From Carposina sasakii (lineage: Eukaryota; Arthropoda; Insecta; Lepidoptera; Carposinidae), in the NCBI GenBank assembly GCA_014607495.2, contig CP053161.1, positions 4,783,115-4,847,114 on the forward strand: DNA of 64,000 bases, in the 5' to 3' direction. The notes below the pieces were generated by a model that searched no databases, had not been told where the DNA came from, and saw nothing but the letters and a program-made list of their open reading frames with translations. The translations under genes were made by a program, and so were the position numbers. Below, one piece after another: positions 24,672-36,000 of the stretch (its first letter is position 1; every line of letters begins with the position of its first letter).

Positions 24672-25020
24672 AGGATCTATAAAATACCCCAGTGGTTAAG
24701 ACGTGCATCTTCCAAGCGGGAGGCGTTAGTTCGATCCCAGTCATGGGCCTGTGCCAATGAATTTATTTCATGTACAGATTTTAATGTTGCAAAATTAAAA
24801 TTGCCACTTAGCTCGTGCCTCGGAAAGCACGTAAACCGTTGGTCCTGCGCCTGATCTCTCTCCGGTCGTGTCGGCTTTCCGTCCCATCGGACTATGAGAG
24901 TAACGGAATAGAGAGTGCATCTGTGTTTGCGCACACACCTGTGCACTATAATATCTCCTGCGCACCTGGCCAATCTCCGTAGAGATTGGTCGCCTTGACC
25001 GAAATACGGTCGGAGATAAT
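24672..25020 (+). mobile_element. tRNA-derived SINE, plus copy
   Basis: The head resembles a tRNA: AGTGGTTAAGACG (box A side) and GTTCGATCCC (box B), with CTTCCAA in the anticodon-loop position. A roughly 280-bp body follows, ending 'CCGAAATACGGTCGGAGATA'. A matching inverted copy is at 36101-36438, and a remnant joining both ends is at 49508-49556. The head would be a Pol III promoter. It is not a functional tRNA because the acceptor stem does not close. Confidence 0.7.
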
Positions 25021-25126
25021 CAAAATACCTAATCGCCCTTAAGATATGGTTTTTTAGAATAGCGGTGACGTAATTAGTGACCGTACGTAAGTAATACAGA
25101 TGTGAATGACATCACTGCAACGTTAT

Positions 25127-25447
25127 CTATACATATAATAAAAATGTAACGGATCGCTGTCTGTACATGGAAGATATATGAGAAAAAATATTATAGGAGA
25201 CCTTTATCAACGCAATAGAACCCAAAACAATGATTTTTGGAATTTTTGTCTGTTTGTCTGTGCGTTTGTGCACGCTAATCTCAGAAACGGCTGAACCGAT
25301 TTCGATGCAGTTTTCACGAATATATTGTGACAGGTCCCACTTAACATATAGGCAACTTTTTATCTCGAGAAAATGTTTTTATCTCGGATAATTTCTCAAT
25401 TTGTTTTTTCTGTAGTCCACGCGGACGGAGTCGCGGGCGTCCACTAG
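25127..25447 (+). mobile_element. Helitron-like element, best-preserved copy
   Basis: Runs from 'TATACATATAATAAAAATG' to 'GTCGCGGGCGTCCACTAG' followed by T. The GGACG...CGTCC pairing near the end and the terminal CTAG fit a Helitron 3' end inserted between A and T. Non-autonomous. Confidence 0.6.
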
Positions 25448-25870
25448 TTTCTACATAAATACATCATATTCTTGCCCGCATTCCATTATTTATGAGGTCG
25501 GCGGAATATGATTTCTTTCGAAACTAATATTGCCTTTGGCGTTTGTTTTACGGCTGGCTGTCTGCCTGACGCCAACCCTCCTCGGGTGTAACTAAGTGAC
25601 AATTTTAGTATAATTTTATTAAAATCCGTAGGTACACATGAAATTAATTCAGTGGTACAGGTCTATGACTTGGATCGGCTGAAACTCATTTTAACCATTG
25701 GGTTATCTATCACCGTAAATTTTTCAGTGGCATCATTTTTTTTAGATATAAATATAGGTACTGCAGTCGTTGTAATGACGCCATTTAGCCGTTGTATTAC
25801 GGCCGCTATAGGAAACCATCTTCACAGCACTTTGAAGTACCTATAATTCAGCTGCCAACAGATTGTCCAA

Positions 25871-26025
25871 TGGGCGTTTTTACACTAGACGATACGACCA
25901 CGATATTTGGTCATTTATATGTCGTGGTCGTGTCGTTTAATGGAAAACGAGCCATACTATTTCATACATTTTTGCTTTCAAAAAAGCCGTGGTTGTCATT
26001 GTGTAGTTTAGTGGGAAAACGCCCA
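25871..26025. mobile_element. MITE family D, copy 1
   Basis: Ends TGGGCGTTTTTACACTA and AGTGGGAAAACGCCCA are inverted repeats. Inside is the repeated word CGTGGTCGTGTCGTTT. A second copy lies at 31600-31770. Confidence 0.6.
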
Positions 26026-26692
26026 AATATTGGACAGTCGACGACATAATCGTAACAAAGTTGTGTAAAAATAGTAAAACGTAATAATATTTGAATAATT
26101 TATTTATCGGCACAATCTGGTAGCATCGACCTGCGATTATCCAGAACATAAATTTACAAACATCGTTCCTAATATATCAACGCGATAAACAACATTGGCC
26201 TATTCTTTGGTTTATTATTAAATAAGTACAGTCGAGAAGAAAATATTTTCGACAGCAGTCTAGTGGCAAAAGGTCAGGCTTTCTTCTTTAAAAAAAAATA
26301 CGAGAATTTATAATAGTCCAATGAATAACTAAGCGACGATATGAACATACACTTTTCTTCTTGACTGTACTACGGCGGGAACAGAATGGCATTACCATAG
26401 TATAGGCTAAAGAGGATTTTAATTACAATACAATTTATACCCAATCTCCCCATAATTATGACTATTTTATATTCATCTTTGGTCTACAAAATGTATGGAA
26501 TATCTGGCAACGTATTACTTAAAAAATGTTTGTGTTTCTTTTATAATAACGGTATATCTGCAAATCGGACAGTATGGTCTATTCTGACAGTCACTCTTCA
26601 ACGTAAACTTAAAATTAGTCCTACCTGTCCCTTTCGGTCTCAGCCATTTATGTTAAGGATGTGGAGAGGGACAGACATTATTTTTTTTGTTT

Positions 26693-27100
26693 GTTTAGTT
26701 TATCCCGAAGGAAAGGCAAGGGGAACTAAGCCCATACAGCCATTGTCTTTAGTAAATGATTTCTGAACATATGATGGATGATAATGATGATGATGAATGG
26801 AAACGTCGGGAAAATCCTCAAGAACAAGTGTAAAGTTAGTCAAAATGAAAAATTATTGCAGAAACAACTTACATGCGCCCATGAAGAGATCGTATTCCGG
26901 CTAAAGTTTTACTCAGCTTACCTGCGTATAAACCATGCACACGCACTAGATTCACATCACAAGTAATCAAAATATAACTTATCTACCAGAAAACATCACT
27001 TTACGGATACATGCAAGCCATTTACAAATAATTTTTGATTTTCACAAGAAAATTACACCTGCACCCTTCCAGCTTTTCCCGCCGAATCAGGACAGACATG
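26693..27100 (+). repeat. Repeat family C, copy 1
   Basis: About 400 bp from 'TTTATCCCGAAGGAAAGGCA' to 'CCAGCTTTTCCCGCCGAATC'. Copies: 37220-37616 (plus), 42342-42745 and 42944-43362 (both minus). Read on the minus strand, the unit ends in CTAAACAAAAAAAA, an A-rich tail that suggests retroposition. Open frames crossing it (the 'LVYPEGKARGTKPIQP' run) are repeat artefacts. Confidence 0.65.
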
Positions 27101-27499
27101 AATAATTTTAAGTGTGACGGTCAGAATCGACCACAGTATTACTAAAGCAGTCTATTTCTCGATCAATGTACCTATACATTACAAATAGCACTCTAGCACT
27201 ATTCCCCTAAACATTTATAAATTGACGCCTTTTCAAATGAGCGCAAATAACAAAATTATAAATAGGTAAATAATTCATTATATTATGATACAGCTAAGTA
27301 TAATTCTGCACTAATATGTAACAAAGTTTTTTAAGATTAAGCTCTTTTAAAATGAGCACCACTGCTGGCAGGGATCAACAAATTAAATAATAATAACATA
27401 ATAATTTTCAAAAGACTAGGACGTAGTTAATTATCAGAAGAACCAATGGAAATTATATTTGGAAGCATAAAAGTACGAATAGATACCGTTTCATACATG

Positions 27500-27760
27500 A
27501 AGAAGGTATAAAAGAGGAGGTGGGACTATGAAGTGAGTCATGTGGCAATCGTTAGGCCATGACGTCATGATAGGGGCGGAGCTTCAGCGCCAGTGTAACG
27601 CAGTAGCTGTAACCACACGCTTGTGCTCCGAAATGTAACCGTATTAAAATTACAAAGACACTAGCGCTTTTATCAAGGTACTTTTTTTACTAAATCGAAG
27701 TATGATATTGCCATCTAGCGATGAGTAATTGCACTCGTAACACAATCTTGAACCATATTG
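27500..27760 (-). repeat. Inverted partner of the 1190-1435 repeat
   Basis: Contains 'GTGGGACTATGAAGTGAGTC', 'CTCCGAAATGTAACCGTAT' and 'GCCATCTAGCGATGAGTAAT' in the reverse of the order at 1190-1435. Confidence 0.6.
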
Positions 27761-27776
27761 ATAGTGAGCAAGTACT

Positions 27777-27916
27777 CACTATGGGTGCGCCCACCACCGG
27801 GCCCTACACCCTCCACTGACCCTCGGATCTGATAACTCATAACTGCGAATACAGGCACTTGCACTAACTACAATCGCCACGAGACGTAGGGCCCGGTGGT
27901 GGGCGCACCCATAGTG
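27777..27916. mobile_element. Short copy of the 25-bp-TIR element at 20283
   Basis: 140 bp bounded by CACTATGGGTGCGCCCACCA and its inverse. The interior matches the right part of the longer copy in inverse orientation (CTACACCCTCCACTGACCCT, GCACTTGCACTAACTACAAT). Confidence 0.6.
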
Positions 27917-27961
27917 AGTGTTTGAACTTCCGAATCGTAACGCCTAATACAATTTCATTTA

Positions 27962-28131
27962 TAAAACAGTGAGCAAGTAGTTTGACTAGTCACTACAAGG
28001 TGGTTTCTATGCAAGGCTACAGTGTTCAATGATCCCCTCGTCCCATACTTCACTCCCGCTCCGCGGCACACTATTTCTGTATGAAAATATACTTAGCCGC
28101 TACTCCTCTTTTATTTCTTCTCCATGGTTTC
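27962..28131 (-). repeat. Inverted partner of the 428-598 repeat
   Basis: Runs 'GAGCAAGTAGTTTGACTAGT' to 'CTCTTTTATTTCTTCTCCAT', matching 428-598 in reverse complement. Confidence 0.6.
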
Positions 28132-30061
28132 ATATAATAACTATGCCTGATTCGAACTAACATTTTTTGTATGCAACGACCTTGAAAATATGGTCATACA
28201 CACAGTAGCGTCATCAGCCAGAAAAACCTACCACATTTATTCATTACCTATATAATTGTTTCATTGTCCAAAAAACGTTTGGTATTTTAAAATTCGAGTA
28301 TTAATCACCTAAAATAATTCCAGCTAGAAGATATCTAATTTACCCAATTTAAAGAAGCACACGTTTGATATTACTAAACAATTAATATATTTTACAATTT
28401 ACATAAAACTTTAATAACTACCTCGCAATAATACTTTTTACCAAATTTTATTCCCTACGTGAACTAATAATTTATTAATATACATGGGGTTTTTCCATTC
28501 TATACCATAAACATCATGTAAAATCAAAACCTTAATTCTAAACATCAAAATTTAACAAATTAAGCTCACTACAATTTATCAACATCTATTTTTGCTGTTT
28601 ATTTTTTTTAATAACAGTAATACAAGTTTTTTTATACTATGTAAGAGTACCTATTCTTTATTTGAGAAGAGATGTATTTGATATAATATATTATAGTTAA
28701 AATAAATCAATAGATATATACGATACAAGTATAATGATAATAATTATAATTCGGAATGTTTTCTATAAACGTAATAATATGGTGAAAGTACAGTATGGTG
28801 CCATAATAAATGTTGCACATCAACTTTTAGAAAAAGATAGTCGACTAATTCCGACTTTACTTAGTCGCTATCTCTCTCGCTATCGTTGTACTGTGCCTAT
28901 TGCCGGATGATGTTACATTTTCGAATTATTTCGCCATTGATGTGATATTTTTTGTACAGCAGCGTAATGTTAACCAACCAACAAAATAAATATCAACAAA
29001 AAAATATAAGTACCCATTCAATACTTATTTTAAATTTACACTACAGTGAGCATTTTAAGGATTTTCATTATGTTAAATTAATTTACTAATAATTAACCTC
29101 TACACTTTCTGTATCTACTAATAAAAATATATTAGAGGATAATATTCGAATAATACATTTCTATCTAAAATTGAATTTTATAATTATTAAGGAGATTGAT
29201 CAATATCAATTTAACTAAATACTTGACAGTTTAAAACTACTCCTTCCCGGGCAATGGTAAAATAAAATAATAAACAAATTACTTCATAAGCAGAGCCATC
29301 TATTGGCAGTAACTAAATATCAATAGTTTGATTGTTCTAAGTAAAGTATTTGACAAAATAAACCACTTTTAGCTATTAAAATAAAAATATTATGAACAAA
29401 AATAAAACATAACAATCAACATTGGTAACTAAATAAATTTCTACATTATTGGTAACAGTGAAATTAACTGGACACTCTTGCCCATAAAGTTGTAGGTCAA
29501 TATTCATCTTTACACCTATTAGAAGGAAATAGCTATCACTTATTGGGCTATGCGTCTCTGTCTAACCATGGTAGATACCAATGCTATACTATACGCCAAC
29601 CATCGCGGCACGCGCTGTCATATAACGTTTTATGACTGCGTGTGCCACGACGGTAACATAATGTGCAGACCAGGATGGTCATTTTATTTCTTAAAATGGA
29701 CCCCGAGCGAAACTAATTGCTGACCCCTGGCGTATAGTATTCTTAGTGGTCACCTTCACCTTAAGGACACCCAGGAGTTTTTTTTCAATGGTTGAGGGTG
29801 ATATGGTGGTCGAGACTAATGTATTATTGGGTTGCCTTATTGTCTCTAAGGAATTTAGACAGAGATACATATATACGACAAACTCATATAATGAATGATA
29901 GTTATTGGCTTAAAACAGGAATTACATCAGCCCAACATGTACCTAGAACCTTCTTTTCTCTTCTCCAAATTGGAACATTTCCTAACCTAGCAATCCGACT
30001 CGGACCAAACAGTTCAAAGTCGATTTCGCATTATATCACCTGTTGTCTCCACTAGATGGCG
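28132..30061. other. AT-rich non-coding stretch, 3' flank of the 30062-36807 gene
   Basis: No exon or clear repeat could be supported. The right end must contain the 3' UTR and poly(A) site of the minus-strand gene whose stop codon is at 30062-30064. Confidence 0.5.
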
Positions 30062-33000
30062 TTACTTCTCGTAGTCTTGTACTAATTGTTCGCTGTCATC
30101 GTCTCGCTTGTTGGATGGCCTGAGTAATGGTCGCGGATGCTGTAATAATGAGAATCTTTCGCTTTGTTGCGAGTGCGTCTGTTTTCGGGATGATAAGGCG
30201 TTTCGGAGATGACTTTCCCCTGAAACATAAGATACATACATACATACATACATACATACGCCTTTATCCCTTAGGGGGTAGGCAGAGCACCAAGGACCTA
30301 TAGAACCACATGGTGCCACTTTTGACCAATTTTGAGGGTATAGTTGAGATGTACAAGTTCGGTTAGTAGTGACAGGTGGTCAGCCCATCGCCTACAAAAC
30401 ACCAAGACTCTCTTGTCCCTCTACTGACTTGAACAGTACAAGAGAAACATAAGATAAATACCATATACATACGCACACATGGCAATGCTTCCAAAATGGG
30501 AACCGAAAACGTCACATTAGAGATCCTACAGTCATATTTGGCATAGCGGAGTCAGATCAGTGACAAGTTAGCTCAACGCCCGTGAAAACGCCCCTGAGTT
30601 CCTTATGCCGTTGTAGTACTTGTACAGCCGGAATTAGATGACTTTTACGACAAGTACGGAAGGAGATGCAGCAGATGTATTTACATCAGCACAGAACAGA
30701 TAAATAGCCATCAAAGTATTATAAATATTCTGACTAAGATTTGATCAATGATCCCATTGTTTAATCTAATAATAACACAAATATTGATTTACTACTGATA
30801 AAACGGATTTATTTATTTGATAAGGTAGGTATGCATTTATTTATAAACAAATAAGTACCTAGCTACAGAAAATATGGTGACACAACATACATTCGTATGT
30901 ATTATGGCAATAATGTTAAGATTTAGGAAAGCCAATTAACGATTATGCAAGATATATCTATATTATGTCCGAAGAAATGCGTTTACTGGAGTGAGCAACA
31001 ATATGATGGTTAATAGAGATGAATGGAAGAAGAGGACATGTTGCGGCGACACCGAAATTAATGGGAACTGGGCAAGTCTACGAATTATTATTTCGTAAAT
31101 TAAATTATTTACTGAATCAAATTGAAAGTCAGAAGCCCTGACTGACCCTGGGGTGATTTTATCTAATTGAACCTTTACTGCTCTCGAAATAAAAATAAAC
31201 AATGTCCGAAACAAGATTATCCGATTGAAGACCAAAACTGACAGATATAGTCTCGAATTTGAAGTGTAGCAATAGTGGCAAACTAAAGTAGGCACATCTG
31301 TCGTAGAACCAATGGACGGTGGAGTAAACGGGTTCTCGAATGGAGACTCGCGCCTCGGCAAGCGTAGCGTTGGACGCCCTCCGGCCAGACGGACCTATTA
31401 CTTGAAGAGGGAGGCTGGTAGTAACTGGATGGTGAAAACGGGAGATCGAGCCGTAAGGCGTGCTCTGGGGGACACCTACGTTCTAATATTGTCTAATATA
31501 CCTAATATTGTCAGAGGAGAATGCCTACCCTAAATAGATGGTAGTTTTTATCTTACCTGGCATAGCTATCCATTAATCTTGTCAAAGGAGAATCTAAATG
31601 GGCGTTGTTCTACTAAAACACGAACGTCAAAAACACGACCGACCACGACATTTCGTCTTCAAGTATGGGGGGCCGTGTCGTGGTCGTGCCATCTAATGGT
31701 TAAACGAACATCTAATACATTTTTGCTTCCAAAAAAGCCGTGGTCGTGTCGTTTAGTGGAAAAACGCCCAATGCCGTGTGAACCTAGCAAAGATCATACC
31801 AACCTGGCAAAGACAGCGGCCGTCCGCACACAGACAGATCGTGCGAGCGTGGCGACGCGGAGCGGGACGAGCGCGGGCGTGACGGCGCGTTGTTGTTCCT
31901 AGCCTCTTCGTAACGCGCCCCGCGGCGTGGCGACCTTGATATATCCTGGAGACGAGGTATTATCGACTGTTAGGTAGTAAATGTAGCTTAGAACACGAAA
32001 AGTAGGTATATCATCACGCGTTACTATACGCAAATTGCCTCATGAGGCAATTGTCGACCGAGGCTGCTCAGTTAGTGTGCACGTGCCTCGGTCGAGGCAA
32101 ACGTGCGCGCCATCGTCAAAGGCACCTTTTTTCATTTCATTTTGTTTCGCGCCTCGCTCGTGTATAATGGCACGTGAACACTAGCCTCGCGACCTATTTG
32201 TAATTTCCAACTGGTGTTCGCCCACCGGGCTGATTTTGTAACTTGCACTTACGAATGTAACTTACGAATCGGAAGGTGTACTTACTGTATAATAACGCCT
32301 GATACAATTCAATATACCTACTTGTATTTGCTTTGAAAACAAACACTACACACAGATTACAAAAGTAGGAAAAGAACGATACAGACTACAAAAGTAGGAA
32401 AAGAACGATACAGACTACAAAAGTAGGAAAAGAACCCAGGCAAAATAGAACGGAGGATACCTACCGGTTCTATTTTATTGTAATAATCCTTACTATAATT
32501 TGTAGATATTTATGCCAATCATGATTGTAGCTTGACCACCAACGCAGTTTCAGCTCTGAAATGCACAACATGTGGTCTTCTAGCACTAGCAACGGTAAAA
32601 CATGCCAGCAAGCTGTGTCGCTTGCTTGTGTTCAAACATTTAACAATAACATGCACCCCCTGGTTACCTAATTTGCAATAGCAAAGCCAAAGCGAGATAG
32701 CGAAAATTGTACAATATTCGCGTTGAAATTCCTTTGAAATTCATTTAACGTATTTGAAAATCAATCAGCGAATTTTGTTAAATTTTCGCTATCGCTTTGC
32801 TTTTGCTAGATAGGTAATAAGGGGGCCGTTTTCAAAAAGATACACTTAGTAACTAATACGGACATGCACAAACACCACAGACGTACAAAATGTTAGTAAG
32901 AGTAAACCTTATCGTGTGTGTTCACCGAGCAAGCGCTATACGAGACCGGGCTGGCCGCAAAGTCGAACGCGCTGGCCGCACGGTACGACAGCGACTCTTG

Positions 33001-36000
33001 CAAGCGGGAAATCAATGTTAGATTGTGTTAGTGGCGTGGCAACACTGTTAGGTAGGTTAGAGGACACTAGCGTCCTTCGGGCGTTGTCTCGCCACCTTTT
33101 AATGGTAGGTGGTAGGCTGAAGGTATTCTATATGCGCCCGTGAAACATGAGGTGGGGATTTGTAATAAATAATAAAGTAAACAGGCAGGCAGTTGATGTA
33201 ACTGATTTCGCCTGTATCTGAATGTTCTCTGCTATATGTATGTATGCAAAGTTTCAAGAAGATTGGTTGAGTAATAAAACGTAAAGAGTGTTCCCACTAA
33301 AGTTACACGGACTAGATAACGCTAAAAGGACGCTAATGTGGACGTCACTTATTTTATAGGCATGGAGCAGGCACAAATAGGTGTGCTAACAACGTTTATC
33401 CATAAAAATTTCACCGTTGCGCTCCAAGCTACCGGCCTGAGGGAAAACCCCTGTGCGCAGGCAACTGCTCGACAGTTGTGAACTAATCCTAAACGTTGTT
33501 AGGACTCCTTTTGATCTCCTCCAAGGTTTCATATCTCCGAGACGCCTAGGTGACGTTACCAACTAAGCAGCCATTAGAAGATCTGGCAACTAGATGTCGA
33601 AATATAGGATAGTCAGCGGTTTGATAATTCAATTTTATAGTAAATATAACTGGCTGAGACCGAACTTGCTAGGTCCTATAAATTTCAAAGCTTATTTTGG
33701 GTTTTTAGAAGCCAGTATCAACAGAAAAGAAGTGACCTGATCCTGCACCCGTATGATGAATTTGGTGAGAGCGAGATGTCTCACTTTTATACGTCAAATT
33801 CACAGAGCTATTAACAACTAGATAAACTAAGTGTATGTACTTTGCATGTAAAAAATAGACTTAAGAATTAGAATAGACATTCGTTCTCGAGCCAGGACTA
33901 AAAGAATTAGGGCCGATAGAAGTGGTTTGCAATCCCTTTTTACACACCAAGTAGAAACACTTGCCTTGTCTAGTTATTACTTAGCTCAGTGGATTTGACG
34001 TTTAAAAGGGAGAAATCTCGCTCTCACCAAATTCATCATACGCGTGCTGGAGGGATTTAATAACTGAGTAGTTTTGGTTTCAGTCTGTTATATTGTGGTT
34101 ATAGTGCAAAAACGATTGAATGAATATAAATGCTGGTGACGTCACTCTAGCATTTCGTCCAGTAAATTAAAATAATAATTAAGACACCTAAGCTCACCCT
34201 GCAATCTATGCTCTGTACAAGGAATAATAAAATTGTAATAAGTATCCCTTTCTCTGCTAAGGGCGAAATAATTTTGGCTACAGCATTTTCAACTAGGCTT
34301 TCTCATTTTTTAACTATCAATAATCAGATAAATATAATTATTAATCTTACTTACTGTACTTCTGTATAGGTATAGAACCCGTATCTGTGTGACAACAAAC
34401 CAAACTTGTTTATTTCTGAATCACAATACCAAATATAGCTTACATTTTTGGCAAGGTATTGTAATATGAATCATAGAATAGACTATTTACTTTTAACTTT
34501 CAGTGTGTGTATGAGAATATACAGATAATTTGAATATATATCAGGACAATGACCTAGGTAACTATGGTTATATTAATATATTTATGTAGTTTTTTTTATT
34601 TGAGAAAAATACTGGCATAATACTAGGCCATGTGTTGGAGCTACCTTATGGATTGACAAAAACAATTATAGGGATGGGACCTAACTCATAAGTTACTTAA
34701 AGCACTGAAATATACACTTGAAAGAATATACAGTGCAACCTCGATTTAACAAATCTGAAGGGAGCAAGTAAATATTTGTTATATCAAGTAGTTCGTCGAA
34801 CTGAGGTTTGTTATGTTGAGGTTAGGTGGGCTAAAATTCATTATAAAGAGGTAAAAGCATGTCAAAATCTGTCGCAACATGAATCAGATACTATGAGAGT
34901 AAGACTATACATTGGTGGGAACTTTATATAAAGGTTTAGGGTTGACAAAATTCATTAATTAATACTTTTTCTTGATAGTCGAAAATTTGTTATTAAGAGG
35001 TTGTACTTGCACAAAAAATGTTTTCAATGTAAAGGTATATTTAACATTGACTCTTATGGACAATTCAAGGGGATAACAGCAAAATTTGTTAAATCGAGGA
35101 AATTGTTATATTAAGGTACATTATATGAAGGTTGCACTGTATTTTCATTTTTTATTCTAGTAGTTCTATAATTAGATAAGCTAAAGCAAAAGATTGAAAA
35201 TAGCAGTTATTAGTAATTTCATTTACCCCTAAAATTATGTACTTAAAATAAAATACTATAAAATCTCATGTTCATGTGTAAACTTACCATGTGGCCAACA
35301 GCTAGTCGGTGGTGGGGATCTTATCATGTGTTCATGAACCTCCTTTAAGGTTAAAGGGTCATCTTCCACAAAATCTAAAGCTGTACTACCAAATTCCTGA
35401 AAATAAAAACCATTAAAACATCACATAAAAAAGGTTTATAAATATTATTAAGAAAATGAAAAAAAAATTCACCCGAGTGACATTAGAACTCACGACCTCT
35501 CGCAAAACCGTGCTTTCGCTCTAACCAACTGAGCTATCGGGTCAATGAACTCGGATGACGAATTTTACCATCTCTTTTACATTACGTTTTTGGCAACGTA
35601 ATTTTTTCATCCCGATAGCTATACACTAGCCAAATCTCAGTAAACAAAGCTGAATCAGCACAATGTTTTAATGATGAAACAATTGTTTAGAGAGGTTAGA
35701 CACTGCTGTTCCCAAAATGGGTATAAGAACTGCTACAGAGAATGAGTAATAAAGGAGATTTAGTGACATTAGAATAGTGGTGACAGACATAAATGGTCAG
35801 TGAAAAGTTGCTAGCTTTATTGCTTGAGAACGATGAACAATTTTGGGACTTACCAATAAATCAACATTGTATAAATTCAATTGCATTTGTTCAAAAGCTG
35901 TGTTTAACTTTACAGTTAGTGTATAAACAGCACAATATTACACATGCACTAGGTAGAAAAAAAATGAATACACAGTACCTGTGACATAAGTATTGTATCG

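Noticed and set aside
30963..31361. Minus-strand 132-codon open frame starting MPRRESPFENPF
   Set aside because: It is antisense to the decayed RTE reverse-transcriptase end at 31320-31480 and runs on into AT-rich DNA. It does not fit the phases of the six-exon gene around it.
32034..32093. Perfect 18-bp palindrome and a nearby GACCGAGGC/GCCTCGGTC inverted pair
   Set aside because: Real, but short and in an intron. No second copy or target duplication was seen, so no element or regulatory role is claimed.
32915..33015. Plus-strand reading 'VFTEQALYETGLAAKSNALA'
   Set aside because: It is open by chance opposite exon 4 of the minus-strand gene. The minus reading has splice sites and phases that fit five other exons.
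35470..35543. Candidate tRNA gene on the minus strand
   Set aside because: The acceptor and D stems pair, but the anticodon stem does not, and a SINE-like T-rich tail follows.
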